From positions 5,798 to 69,797 of the forward strand of contig CAZOGK010000017.1 of NCBI GenBank assembly GCA_964579295.1: a DNA stretch of 64,000 nt, read 5' to 3'. This stretch comes from JAAYYY01 sp964579295. Its GTDB lineage: Bacteria > Chloroflexota > Anaerolineae > Promineifilales > Promineifilaceae. The notes below the pieces were generated by a model. The model saw only the letters and a list, made by a program, of their open reading frames with translations, made no database searches and was not told the origin of the DNA. A program made the position numbers and the translations under genes. Below, piece after piece: positions 24,591 through 33,546 of this stretch (positions are counted from its first letter, which is position 1; the number at the start of each line of letters is the position of its first letter).

Positions 24591-25022
24591 TTACCGCGGA
24601 ATCAGCAACAGCTGCCCCGCCCGCAGAGGCGCCCCTTCCTCCAGCCCATTGGCCGCTGCCAGCTCGGCCGGCTCCACGCCAAATGCCTCGGCTACCGCGG
24701 CCAGCGTGTCACCGGCCGCCACCACGTACACCTCCCCTTCGCTGGCCGACAGGCCGGGCGGGGCATTGGAATCGGGCGTGCGCGTCGCCAATATCGGCGG
24801 CGCCGTAGCGCGCGGCGCCGGCGTCCACGTCGGCGGCACGCCGCTATCGGCCGGCTCAGGCGTCACCCGCGGCGAGTCGGCCTCATCCTCGGCGGCGCTG
24901 GTGAGCGCGCCCAGGTCCGGCGGCGGCGCAACCGTGGGCAGCGGGCCGGCGTCGCCGCGCCGCGCGCAGCCCGTAACCGTCAGCCACAATAAGAGCAATG
25001 CGATTGGGAGCCAGATTCGCAT
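24591..25022 (-). CDS. LysM lipoprotein
   Basis: 143 residues. Lipoprotein signal with lipobox VTGC, a Pro/Thr/Ala-rich linker (about 25-95) and one C-terminal LysM domain (YVVAAGDTLAAVAEAFGVEPAELAAANGL...GQLLLIP). Expected to be a membrane-anchored protein that binds peptidoglycan or another GlcNAc polymer. Possible promoter with TACAAT at 25070-25075 (minus strand). Single gene. Confidence 0.88.
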   Translation of the reverse strand: MRIWLPIALLLLWLTVTGCARRGDAGPLPTVAPPPDLGALTSAAEDEADSPRVTPEPADSGVPPTWTPAPRATAPPILATRTPDSNAPPGLSASEGEVYVVAAGDTLAAVAEAFGVEPAELAAANGLEEGAPLRAGQLLLIPR

Positions 25023-25158
25023 GATTGATCCTCCCGCATGAAACCAGTGCGACCAGATGATCTGATTTCATTGTAGCAGGTCGGGCGAGCGATTGGCAGA
25101 CCCGGTTGTACTAGTGGCGCGCCAGAGTGCCAGCCCCACCGCCATCCCCCCACGAGCT

Positions 25159-25186
25159 GCTGACCGCTATCCACTGCCCACTCCCC
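25159..25186. repeat. Heptamer array, units CTGCCCA-like
   Basis: CTGACCG, CTATCCA, CTGCCCA, CTCCCCT: four 7-bp units ending at the stop codon of the sulfotransferase gene on the minus strand. Confidence 0.55.
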
Positions 25187-26154
25187 TATAGGTAACGCGA
25201 AAAAGCCCGGTTCGCCAGATAAGTCAGCGGATCCTCCCGCGCCACCGGCCACAACCAGGAGCGGGCCGGCTGTACCCTGTCGTAACCGTAATCCTCCAGC
25301 ACGAAGGGGAAGAAACGGCTGATGTAATGCGCCTCCAGAGCGGTCAGGTCGGCCCGCCACAGGTCGCGATTCTCCGCCGCAATGCCCGCAAACGGCAGGC
25401 CCCGGCTGCTGTTGCCGGCCCACGGCTCGCCTAGCGTCGTCGGCTGCAGCAGAGTACTGGAGAACGCCAGCCCGAGAAAGCCGGCCACGCGCCGCATCGT
25501 CTCCTCCGGCGCGGCCAGCAGCTCCTCATAGCGGATCACCTCGTAATCAGTCAGCGTGCGCCGGTTGCGGTAGAGCCAGTAATAGGAATTCTTGAGCGCC
25601 AGCAAGTGCCGGCCGAGCAGAGGGAAACGCCAGCGTTTTTCCTTGCGCCGCAGCGAGACCAGATTGGCATAGGGGTTACGCACAATGTGCAGGAACCTCG
25701 CGCCGGGAAACATCCGCTTCAGATCCTCGGCAAACTCCGCGTTTTCCACCGACTTCTCCACCACGCGCACATCGTCGCGCAGCCTGCTTCCCCACAGGCT
25801 GCGGTGGATGGCGCGCACATACAGCGCAATCGTCTCGGCGAAGGTCGCCGTCTCCTGGCTCAGCTCGCGGGCCAACGCCTCCATATCCAACCGGCCGACG
25901 AGTTGGGCGTCGGCGGTGGGGTCGAGATGGCTGTTGTAACGTTCGGCGACCTTGAAGAACTCGGCTTTGACTTCCTCCAGGCCGAGCTGCGGTGGCCGCG
26001 CGCGCCGCAAATGATAATCGACCCAGTAATGCGCCGCCTCGAAGAAGTGCGCTTCAAAGGGGACGACAAAGAGAGCCGGATGGCCGTCCAGCAGCGCCCG
26101 CAGCAGGCTGCTGCCCGATTTATGCGCGCCCAGGAGAAAAATTGGCTCCTTCAT
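25186..26154 (-). CDS. PAPS-dependent sulfotransferase
   Basis: 322 residues from ATG 26154, chosen because AAGGAG lies just upstream and the 5'-phosphosulfate loop follows at once (IFLLGAHKSGSSLLRALLDG). The 3'-phosphate site is LHIVRNPYANLVSLR. The family transfers sulfate from PAPS to sugars, lipids or proteins. It is the last gene of the glycan operon and starts 5 bp after the preceding glycosyltransferase, so sulfation of the glycan made by this operon is the likely role (inference). Confidence 0.85.
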   Translation of the reverse strand: MKEPIFLLGAHKSGSSLLRALLDGHPALFVVPFEAHFFEAAHYWVDYHLRRARPPQLGLEEVKAEFFKVAERYNSHLDPTADAQLVGRLDMEALARELSQETATFAETIALYVRAIHRSLWGSRLRDDVRVVEKSVENAEFAEDLKRMFPGARFLHIVRNPYANLVSLRRKEKRWRFPLLGRHLLALKNSYYWLYRNRRTLTDYEVIRYEELLAAPEETMRRVAGFLGLAFSSTLLQPTTLGEPWAGNSSRGLPFAGIAAENRDLWRADLTALEAHYISRFFPFVLEDYGYDRVQPARSWLWPVAREDPLTYLANRAFSRYL

Positions 26155-26159
26155 GCCTC

Positions 26160-27275
26160 TCACTCCTTTCGCGCCAGGCGGCGGTAACACGCCAGCGTGG
26201 CTGCCGCCGTCCGCTGCCAGGAAAAGCGCGCCGCCTGCTCCGGCCCGCGTCGCGCCAGCTCGGCGCGCAGCCCTTCATCACCCAGCAGCCGGCCCAGCGC
26301 CGCGCTCATCGCCTCCACGTCGCGCGGGTCAAAGAGCAGCGCCGCCGTGCCCGCCACTTCGCGCAGGCTCTCTATATCGCTACACGCAACCGGGACGCCG
26401 CTCGCCAGCGCCTCTACCACCGGCAGCCCAAATCCCTCATAGAGGCTGGGAAAGACAAAGAGCGTCGCCGCGCTATAGAGCGCTGGCAGCTCTGCCTCCG
26501 CCGCCGGCCCCAGCAGCCGCACCCGCTGCGCCAATCCCAGCCGCTCCACCAGCCGGCTCAGCGCGTCGCTGCGCCCATCCTGGGCGCCGGCAATCACCAG
26601 CGTTTCCCCCGCCGGCAGCCGCGCCCAGGCCGCCAGCAGCCGTTCCCGGTTCTTATGCGGCTTGTTGCTGCCCAGGTAGAGGCTGAAGCGCGGCGGCAGC
26701 CCGTAACGCTGGCGCAGGCGCGCCGCCACCGCCGCCGGCTGCGGCGCGAAAGCCGGGTCCGCCGCCAGCGGGATGGCCGTCGCCGGCCGCCCCGCCCGTG
26801 GGTAAAGGCGCTGCAGGTCGGCCCGTGTCGCCTCGGAGATGGTGATGATCTGCTGCGCCGCCCGCAGCGCCAGCCGCGTCGCCAGCCCCGCCAGTAATCG
26901 CGCCCGCGCCGAGACCGTCTCCGGTAAGAGCTGGGGGATGAAGTCGTATAGCGTCAGCACCGTGGGCGCGCCCGGCCGGTAGGGCATCAGATAATAGCTG
27001 CTGTGGTAGGCAGCCACACCGTGGGCGCGCAGCAGCCGCGGTACCGCCCACTGCTGCCTCGCGTCAAAGGGCGAGAGCGGCAGCGGCGCCCAGACCAGCC
27101 GCTCGTCCTCTGCCGGCAGCGCCCAGTCGCTCTCCTGGCGCGGGTCGTGCAGCAACAGTAGCCGTTCGTCCGGCCCCAGCAGCGGCAGCAGCGCCCGCGC
27201 CAGATTGCGCACGTAGCGCCCGATGCCAGGGAAATGCGGCGTTGCCGTGCGCCCGTCGAGCGCGTAGCTGGTCAC
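26160..27275 (-). CDS. Family-4 glycosyltransferase
   Basis: 371 residues from GTG 27275, which overlaps the stop of the GT2 gene as GTGA. GT-B fold: N-terminal acceptor domain starting YALDGRTATPHFPGIGRYVRNLARALL, hinge and a C-terminal nucleotide-sugar domain with FSLYLGSNKPHKNRERLL and the EX7E motif EGFGLPVVEALASG. Retaining transfer from an NDP-sugar, probably in the cytoplasm. Member of the seven-gene minus-strand glycan operon 33171 to 25186. Specificity cannot be read from sequence. Confidence 0.9.
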   Translation of the reverse strand: MTSYALDGRTATPHFPGIGRYVRNLARALLPLLGPDERLLLLHDPRQESDWALPAEDERLVWAPLPLSPFDARQQWAVPRLLRAHGVAAYHSSYYLMPYRPGAPTVLTLYDFIPQLLPETVSARARLLAGLATRLALRAAQQIITISEATRADLQRLYPRAGRPATAIPLAADPAFAPQPAAVAARLRQRYGLPPRFSLYLGSNKPHKNRERLLAAWARLPAGETLVIAGAQDGRSDALSRLVERLGLAQRVRLLGPAAEAELPALYSAATLFVFPSLYEGFGLPVVEALASGVPVACSDIESLREVAGTAALLFDPRDVEAMSAALGRLLGDEGLRAELARRGPEQAARFSWQRTAAATLACYRRLARKE

Positions 27276-28132
27276 CTCAGCCGGCCCTCGCGCTGCTGCT
27301 GCAGACTGCCCCAGACAAAGCCCAGCGCCGCCGCGTAGCTGGTGATGGCCTTCAACGGCCTGAAACCCGGCCGCCAGCGTGGGGCGGCGTAACTGAACGG
27401 CAGGAAGATATTGGGCAGCAGCACGGCCGACCGGAAGAGCAGGTAGCGCCACGGGTGGCGCTGCAGGCCGCGCGCCCGCGCCGGGTCGGCCGCCACCTCC
27501 TGGGCGTGTCCCACGCCATAAAGAAAATGCTTGCGCCAGAGCGCGGCCGGCGTGGCCGGCGCCGGGTGCCACGTCCAGGCGTTGGCGACCAGCAGCAGCC
27601 GGAAGCCGGCGCGCCGCGCGCGTACGAAGAACTCGGTATCCACGCCCCGCCGCAGCGTTGGGTGGAAACCGCCCAGCGCCTCGAAATCGGCGCGTCGCAT
27701 CGCCGCGCACGTCGTCGTCAGCTCCGTGCTGTAATGGGGCGGGTCCGGGTTGCTCTCCAACGCCGCCCTGACTACCGCGTGCTCAATGCGCGGCACCTCG
27801 CGCGCGACCCAGCGCTGGAACCAGCTGCTGTCCGGCGGTATCAGCTTCGAAGCCCCGGCAATGTGTCTGGCGCTGCCGGCCAGCAGCGGCGCCGTTACCC
27901 GCTCCACCAGCTCCGCGTGGCCCGGCAGGGCGTCGTCGTCGATGAAAAAGAGGATCTCCCCGCGGCTGCGGGCCACGCCCTCGTTGCGCGCCCGGCCGTT
28001 GGGGCTCACCCCGACGACCACAACCACCTCGTCCGGCGCTCTCGTCTGCGCCGCCAGGGCCGCCTCCAGAGCCTCTACCCTCCCGTGGCGGCTGGGGATA
28101 ATGGCGCTGATGGTCGTCGCCGGCGCTGTCAC
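27272..28132 (-). CDS. Family-2 glycosyltransferase
   Basis: 286 residues, GT-A fold. AIIPSRHGRVEALEAALAAQ opens the nucleotide-binding strand, FFIDDDALP carries the DXD motif, and TCAAMRRADFEALGGFHPTLRRGVDTEFFVRARRAG is the GT2 acceptor segment with ED-like acid (GVDTEF). A C-terminal hydrophobic stretch may touch the membrane. GTG start at 28132 overlaps the preceding gene by 4 bp (GTGA), and its own TGA overlaps the next gene the same way. Confidence 0.9.
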   Translation of the reverse strand: MTAPATTISAIIPSRHGRVEALEAALAAQTRAPDEVVVVVGVSPNGRARNEGVARSRGEILFFIDDDALPGHAELVERVTAPLLAGSARHIAGASKLIPPDSSWFQRWVAREVPRIEHAVVRAALESNPDPPHYSTELTTTCAAMRRADFEALGGFHPTLRRGVDTEFFVRARRAGFRLLLVANAWTWHPAPATPAALWRKHFLYGVGHAQEVAADPARARGLQRHPWRYLLFRSAVLLPNIFLPFSYAAPRWRPGFRPLKAITSYAAALGFVWGSLQQQREGRLR

Positions 28133-29331
28133 GGCGCCCCCCGCTCGGCCAGCTGCTGCAGCAGCCGCTCGAATTCGGCCACCATCCGCTCCTCGTCGAA
28201 CTCCTGCAGCGCCCGTTTGCGCGCCGCGGCGCCCAGCGCTGCCCGCCGCGCCGGCTCCGCCAGCTGCGCCGCCGCGGCCCGCCCCAGCGCGCCCGCATCG
28301 CCCGTGGTCACCAGCAACCCGCTCTCGCCGGCCCGCACTGCCTCCGTCACACCGCCGGCGTCGCTGGCGACCACCGGCAGGCCGCAGGCCATCGCCTGCA
28401 GCAGGCTGAGCGGCAGCCCCTCATCACACAGCGTGGGCATGAGGAACAGGTCAGCCCCCTGGAAATAACGCGCCAGTTGCCCCGGCTCGACAAAGCCTGG
28501 GAAGTGCACGCGCGCGCCAACCCCGGCTCGCGCCGCTCGTTCGCGCAGCCAGGGCAGCGCCGAGCCATCCCCCAGAATGACCAGATGGGCTGCCTCGCCC
28601 AGCAGCCCCAGGCTGTCGATAGCCACCTGGTAGCCTTTGCTGCGCACCAGCCGGCCCGCGGCGACCAGCACTGCCGCGCCCGCGGGCAGCCCCAGCTCCT
28701 GGCGCAGCCAGCGCCGCTGCGTCTCATCCGGCTGCCAGAGAGCCGTATCCACGCCCGTGTGCACCACACTCAGCCGCCCGGCCGGGATCTTCATCGTGCG
28801 CCGGGCATCAGCCGCCACCTGCTCGCTGACGGCGACGAAATGGTCTATGAGCGCCACCGTCTGCCGCCAGCGTTGCCGCCCTCGCGCTGCTTGCAGCAGG
28901 AAGCGGAGCAGCAGCGCCAGGCCGCGCGCCGAGCGGGCGTTGCGCCAGCGCGTGCTCAGCTCGCTGGCCAGCGTGCCGTGCAGGACAAAGAGGTAGGGAA
29001 TGCGCCCCGCCTGCCCGGCCGCGGCGCGAACGGCGGCCCGGCCGGCCGCACTCTGGCTCAGCAGCACGTCCACCGGGTCGCTCAGCTGCAGCGCCGCCAG
29101 CGCCCGCGCGCTTTCCCGCCGCCAGGCGGCGCTATAGCGGCCCGGCTTCGTGCCCGCCAGATAGAGCGTCTCGCCGTCGTGCGCACAGCCGGGGCAGCTG
29201 GTGGTGATGGTGGTCACTCGGTGCCCGCGCTGGCGCAGCCCGGCAACCAGCGTGCGGCTGTGAGCCTCCATGCCGCCATGTGTCCCGTGCTCCCACACGA
29301 TGCGCGTCATGTGAGCAATGTGCATCGTCAT
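28129..29331 (-). CDS. Family-4 glycosyltransferase with altered EX7E motif
   Basis: 400 residues. N-terminal THGGMEAHSRTLVAGLRQRGHRVTTIT and C-terminal VLVAAGRLVRSKGYQVAIDSL place it in GT4. The EX7E motif reads EGLPLSLLQ, with Gln in place of the second Glu. In GT4 the second Glu contacts the donor ribose, so this could lower or shift donor binding. Starts 2 bp after the preceding GT4 stop. Part of the glycan operon. Confidence 0.88.
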   Translation of the reverse strand: MTMHIAHMTRIVWEHGTHGGMEAHSRTLVAGLRQRGHRVTTITTSCPGCAHDGETLYLAGTKPGRYSAAWRRESARALAALQLSDPVDVLLSQSAAGRAAVRAAAGQAGRIPYLFVLHGTLASELSTRWRNARSARGLALLLRFLLQAARGRQRWRQTVALIDHFVAVSEQVAADARRTMKIPAGRLSVVHTGVDTALWQPDETQRRWLRQELGLPAGAAVLVAAGRLVRSKGYQVAIDSLGLLGEAAHLVILGDGSALPWLRERAARAGVGARVHFPGFVEPGQLARYFQGADLFLMPTLCDEGLPLSLLQAMACGLPVVASDAGGVTEAVRAGESGLLVTTGDAGALGRAAAAQLAEPARRAALGAAARKRALQEFDEERMVAEFERLLQQLAERGAP

Positions 29332-29333
29332 CC

Positions 29334-30518
29334 TCAGTCCGCGCCAGCCATCAGCTCATCATAGAGCCGCCGGAAGCGCTGGCCCTGCTGCTGCAACGTA
29401 AAGCTCTGCTGGACGTGCACCTGCCCCTGCGCCGCCAGCCGCGCCGCCAGCTCCGGGTTGTCCAGCAGCCTGCTGATGGCGGCGGCCAGCGCCTGCGGGT
29501 CGTCCCGCGCCACCAGCAAGCCATGAACGCCATCTTCAATGATTTCCGGCACGCCGCCGACGCGCGTCGCCACCACCGGCCGGCCGGCAGCCATCGCCTC
29601 CAGCAAGACAATGCCAAACGCTTCGTGCCGGCTGGCCAGCACGAAGAGCCGGCAGCCGGCCAGCAGCGCCGGCACGGCTTCCGGCTCCACCCGCCCACGG
29701 AACTGCACCCGCCGCCGCAGCCCCAGGCTGCCGGCCAGCCGCTCCAGCCCGGCCCGCTGCGGGCCGTCCCCGGCGATGACCACGTCTATCTCGGCATGGC
29801 GCGCCGGCAGGGTCGCTACGGCCTGCAGCGCCACATCCATCCCTTTCTTGGGCGCGAGTCGCGCCAGTGACAGCAGATAGCCATTCGCGGGAGGCGCCGC
29901 TACCGGTGCAAACTGCTCGCTGCTGACGCCGTTGGCCACCACGCGCCCCTCCGTGGCGCCCGCTGCCTGCAGCAGCGCCGCCGAACAGCCGGTCACCAGC
30001 GCCGCCCGGCGCAGCACCGCCCGCAGCAGCCAGCGGTAGACCGGCCGCTCATACGGCAGCCGCTCGACGTCGTCGCCGTGGAGGCTGGCGATGAGGGGCA
30101 GCGGCAGCAGCGCCGACAGCAGCAGTGCGTAGGCTGCGGCGTTGTCCACAAAGTGCAGGTGCAGCAGCTCGGGCGGCCGGCGCCGCACCAACAGCAGCAG
30201 GTAGAGCAGCGTCGCCGGGGCCAGCAACGGAAAGAGCAGCGTGGAGCGCCAGCCGGCGCCGGGAACGCCCAGATAAAGGCGGTGGACTTCGACGCCGCTC
30301 TCCTCCCGCTCGCGGCCCCAGCGCCCGGCGCCGGCGCGGCTGGTAATCACCGTCACCGTATCGCCGCGCGCCGCCAGGTAGCGCGCCAGGTGGCTGACCA
30401 CCTGCTCTACGCCGCCTACCTGCGGCGGATAGTTGGCGCTGACGAGCCAGATGCGGCGCGTCGCGGCGCCCGCCGGCTCAGCTATGGGCGGCGAGGAAGC
30501 CGTGAAAGACCGCGCCAA
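29334..30518 (-). CDS. Family-4 glycosyltransferase
   Basis: About 394 residues. The fold is clear: WLVSANYPPQVGGVEQVVSHLARYLAARGDTVTVIT, LLSLARLAPKKGMDVALQA and the EX7E motif EAFGIVLLE. The start is uncertain. The upstream hydrolase ends at 30478 and the homologous part begins about there, with no ATG or GTG nearby; TTG at 30518 after GGAGG is the best option and gives a 41-bp overlap with the hydrolase gene. Part of the glycan operon. Confidence 0.82.
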   Translation of the reverse strand: MARSFTASSPPIAEPAGAATRRIWLVSANYPPQVGGVEQVVSHLARYLAARGDTVTVITSRAGAGRWGREREESGVEVHRLYLGVPGAGWRSTLLFPLLAPATLLYLLLLVRRRPPELLHLHFVDNAAAYALLLSALLPLPLIASLHGDDVERLPYERPVYRWLLRAVLRRAALVTGCSAALLQAAGATEGRVVANGVSSEQFAPVAAPPANGYLLSLARLAPKKGMDVALQAVATLPARHAEIDVVIAGDGPQRAGLERLAGSLGLRRRVQFRGRVEPEAVPALLAGCRLFVLASRHEAFGIVLLEAMAAGRPVVATRVGGVPEIIEDGVHGLLVARDDPQALAAAISRLLDNPELAARLAAQGQVHVQQSFTLQQQGQRFRRLYDELMAGAD

Positions 30519-31527
30519 ACTCCTCCGGCTTCTCCAGATAGGGCGTGTGGCCGGCGTCGGCAATCACCACTTCCCGGTAGTTGCCGCCGGCCGCAGCGTA
30601 GGCCTCCAGCACGGCGCGCGTCTGCTGCAGCATCGGCTGCGGCGGCGCTTCCTCCTGCCCCGGATAGCCGGGCACCGCGCCGATGGCGCCCAGCGCCGCC
30701 AGGTCAAACATCGCCAGGTCGCCCACGATCTGGTCGTCGGCGCCGCGAATCCACAGAATAGGCGGCTTCGGCTGCACGTCCACAATGTCACTGGCGTCGA
30801 AATGCTTGCGGTTAAACGCCGGCAGGATGCCTCGCTCGCCCGGCGCCACGCCCGGCCAGTTGGCCGAAGGGACCATCTCGCCCGGGTAGAAGTCGTCGCC
30901 GATGCGCGTCGAAAGCATGCTCAGCACCAGGTCGTCCTCGCGCGGCAAGCTAAACGGCGGCTTCACGTAAAACTGGCGCAGCACGTTGCGCGGCGCCATC
31001 GGGTTCTCGTCGCCGCGCTCGCCCGCCGCCAGCAGCACCACAAACTCCGGGTTCACGCCCGCCGGCGCGCCGTCGTCGCTGGTCATCTCGCCGTCGGCGC
31101 CGTGGCTGCCGCCGTAGCCGTAGGGAGATATGGTATCGACCAGCGTCAGCGACAGCAGGTCGGCCGCGTACTCAATGGCGTACTTCATGGCGACGCCGCC
31201 GCCCATGCAATGGCCGACCAGATGGTAGCGCTCCAGGCCAATCGTCTCCACCAGCGAGCGCATATCCTCGACCATATCGCCCAGCCCAAGCGTGGCGTCA
31301 ATCGGCAGCGGCTCCGTTGCCCCATAGCCGCGCAGGTCAGGCGCCAGCCCATAATAGCCCGCCGGCAGCGCCAGCATCGTCTCCTCCCAGAAAGCGGCTG
31401 ACGAAACGTTGCCGTGGATAAACAGCACCGGGATGCCATCGCGGCTGCCGGCCGTCAGCACGTGCACCAGCAGCCTGTCCGTCTGAATCTGGCGCGAGGC
31501 AATTCCGGGCAGCGTAGGGATTTGCAT
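30478..31527 (-). CDS. Alpha/beta-hydrolase with a cysteine nucleophile
   Basis: 349 residues. Standard alpha/beta-hydrolase layout: oxyanion segment FIHGNVSSAAFWEE, nucleophile elbow GHCMGG, acid in RGADDQIVGD and His in DAGHTPYLEKP. The elbow has Cys where nearly all relatives of this type have Ser (GHSMGG). Dienelactone hydrolase is a known Cys-dependent member of the superfamily, so activity is possible. It lies within the glycan operon between flippase and glycosyltransferases and may remove or add an acyl group on the glycan, or be an unrelated passenger. Confidence 0.88.
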   Translation of the reverse strand: MQIPTLPGIASRQIQTDRLLVHVLTAGSRDGIPVLFIHGNVSSAAFWEETMLALPAGYYGLAPDLRGYGATEPLPIDATLGLGDMVEDMRSLVETIGLERYHLVGHCMGGGVAMKYAIEYAADLLSLTLVDTISPYGYGGSHGADGEMTSDDGAPAGVNPEFVVLLAAGERGDENPMAPRNVLRQFYVKPPFSLPREDDLVLSMLSTRIGDDFYPGEMVPSANWPGVAPGERGILPAFNRKHFDASDIVDVQPKPPILWIRGADDQIVGDLAMFDLAALGAIGAVPGYPGQEEAPPQPMLQQTRAVLEAYAAAGGNYREVVIADAGHTPYLEKPEEFGAVFHGFLAAHS

Positions 31528-31557
31528 GGGGTAGTTCTCCTCTCCAACGAAGTTGTA

Positions 31558-31625
31558 TATAACGACCCCTCTCGGGTGGTCGCGTTTCCAACCCGACGGC
31601 GGGTTACAAACCCGCCCTACCGGCC
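31558..31625. repeat. Palindromic repeats with GGCGGGTT...AACCCGCC stem
   Basis: In the 150-bp spacer between the flippase and the hydrolase: an AACGACC ... GGTGGTCG-type hairpin (about 31561-31585) and GGCGGGTTACAAACCCGCC (about 31599-31617), relatives of repeats at 16583, 33212-33520, 39155 and 42453-42508. Confidence 0.65.
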
Positions 31626-31677
31626 AAGGTCTTTCGCTTTGACCCCCATTATAAACCCCCGCCGCCCGCCCGGCACT

Positions 31678-33171
31678 TCACGACCGCGCCGCCCAGCGCT
31701 GTAGCAGCGCCGCCAGCCGGCGCGGCTGGCGCGCGCCGCCCAACAGCGCCAGCAGCAGCCGCGCCGCCGTCGCCAGCAGCGCCTCCCGTTCCAGCGCCAG
31801 CAGCGCCAGCGCGTAGGCGGCGCCAAACGCCGCCAGCCGCAGCAGCGCCGGCCGCCAGAAGCCCGTCACCCCGGTCAGCCGCTCTGCCGCCAGCGCCGCG
31901 GCAAAGCCGGCCAGCAGCGCCAGCAGCGGCGGCCCAAACAGCCGCAGCAGCGAGAAATCGACAAAGCGGCGCGCCTGCCACAGGAAGAGCCCCGCGCCCG
32001 CCAGCAGCATCACGTTAATCGCCAGCGCCGCCCCGTTCACGCCCCACGGCCGCCCAAAGGCGAACAGCCCGGCGACCAGCACCGCCAGCTGCGCCGCCCG
32101 CGTCCAGACAATGCGCTCGGGCTCCCCGACGGCGATAAACAGGCTGGCCGTCACATTGCGCAGCGGGTCAATCAGGGCAAAGACCAGCATCAGCCGGAAG
32201 GGTGTGACCATCGGCAGCCAGCGCTCGGTGAGCAGCCCCACAATCAGCTCCGGCGCCATCAGGTTCAGCGCCCCCACCAGCAGAAAGCCGCTGCGCACGA
32301 GAAAGGCGCTGGCGCTGAAGAAGGCGCGCGAGAGCGTATGGCGGTCGCCCTTCAGCTCGGCAAACGTCCCGCCCGCCACCGCGTCCACCGACGCCGCCAG
32401 CAGCCGGCGCGGGTAGGCGGCAAAGGTAAAGGCGCGCGAATAGATGCCCAGCGCGCCGCTGCCCAGAAAGGCGCCCACCCACAGGTCGTCGGTGCGGTCG
32501 ATAGCGCGTACCAGAAATTCGCCAACCACCGAGCGGCTGCCAAAACGCAGCAGGTAGCGCGCCACATCCGGCGCCCATAGCAGCCGCGGCCGCCACACCG
32601 GGCGCCAGCCATAGAGAAAGAAGAGGCGCACCGCCGCCGTCGCCAGGTCGGTTGCCAGCAGCGCCCACAGGCCGGCGCCGCGCAGCGCCAGAAAGAGCGC
32701 CACCGCCGTCGTCAGCAGCCCTTCCACCGTGTGCATCAGCGCCAGCCGCCGGTGCACCACCCGCCGTACCAGCAGCACCGTGGGCGTGCCCACCAGCTGC
32801 AGCACCGCCACGGCCCCCGCCAGCACCAGCAGCGCCAGCCGCAGCTCTCCCTCGGCAAAGAGCAGCGCGCCCGGCAGCAGCAGCGCCAGCCAGACGCCGG
32901 TCAACATCAGCTTCAGCGTAAAGTGGACCGCGGCTGCCCGCCCCTCGTCCTCCGTCTCCGCCGCCCGGTGCAGCAGCGCGCTGCCCACGCCAAAATCGGC
33001 CAGCAGCGCGCTCAGCATCACCACACTGCTGGCAAATGCATAGACGCCAAACGTCTCCACTGCCAGCAGCCGCGACAGGAGAATGCCGCGCACCAGCAGA
33101 ATCGCCACCGTAATCAGGTTAGCCGGAATATTCCAGGCGACCGCAGTAACGCTCCGTCGCGCCAGGCCCAT
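31678..33171 (-). CDS. Oligosaccharide flippase (Wzx/PST-type)
   Basis: 497 residues with about 12-14 hydrophobic segments. The N-terminus SVTAVAWNIPANLITVAILLVRGILLSRLL and FGVYAFASSVVMLSALLADFGVGSALLHR is typical of polysaccharide transporter/Wzx flippases, which move lipid-linked repeat units across the membrane. It is the first gene of the minus-strand glycan operon. No polymerase (Wzy) is in the window. Substrate unknown. Confidence 0.88.
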   Translation of the reverse strand: MGLARRSVTAVAWNIPANLITVAILLVRGILLSRLLAVETFGVYAFASSVVMLSALLADFGVGSALLHRAAETEDEGRAAAVHFTLKLMLTGVWLALLLPGALLFAEGELRLALLVLAGAVAVLQLVGTPTVLLVRRVVHRRLALMHTVEGLLTTAVALFLALRGAGLWALLATDLATAAVRLFFLYGWRPVWRPRLLWAPDVARYLLRFGSRSVVGEFLVRAIDRTDDLWVGAFLGSGALGIYSRAFTFAAYPRRLLAASVDAVAGGTFAELKGDRHTLSRAFFSASAFLVRSGFLLVGALNLMAPELIVGLLTERWLPMVTPFRLMLVFALIDPLRNVTASLFIAVGEPERIVWTRAAQLAVLVAGLFAFGRPWGVNGAALAINVMLLAGAGLFLWQARRFVDFSLLRLFGPPLLALLAGFAAALAAERLTGVTGFWRPALLRLAAFGAAYALALLALEREALLATAARLLLALLGGARQPRRLAALLQRWAARS

Positions 33172-33546
33172 TGGCTGCCACAGGGTCGCCCCGTAGAAAC
33201 GAGCTCAGCCGTTCGGGCGAAACGACTAAAGTCGTTACTACCTGAGCAGCGCTTCGTAGTAACGACTTCAGTCGTTCGTTCGGAAGAAACGACCAGAGTG
33301 GTTACTACCTCAGCAGCGCTTCGTCGTNNNNNNNNNNNNNNNNNNNNNNNNNNNNNNNNNNNNNNNNNNNNNNNNNNNNNNNNNNNNNNNNNNNNNNNNN
33401 NNNNNNNNNNNNNNNNNNNNNNNNNNNCGTTCGTTCGGAAGAAACGACCAGAGTGGTTACTACCTCAGCAGCGCTTCGTCGTAACGACTTCAGTCGTTTA
33501 ACCGCCCACGACTAAAGTCGTACCTACAAGCTACCCATCTCCTCCA
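33172..33546. repeat. Cluster of AACGACT...AGTCGTT palindromes with an assembly gap
   Basis: No gene in these 375 bp. They hold repeated short palindromes: AACGACTAAAGTCGTT (about 33218), AACGACTTCAGTCGTT (about 33261 and 33484), AACGACCAGAGTGGTT (about 33287) and CGACTAAAGTCG (about 33509), separated by copies of a CTACCT(C/G)AGCAGCGCTTCGT spacer. The 100 N at 33328-33427 are flanked by identical 55-bp ends (33273-33327 and 33428-33482), so one copy is probably an overlap artefact. This is not a CRISPR array: the spacers are repeated and there are no cas genes. Confidence 0.75.

Noticed and set aside
33212..33520. CRISPR array
   Set aside because: Repeats are short palindromes, the spacers are themselves repeated, and no cas gene is present.
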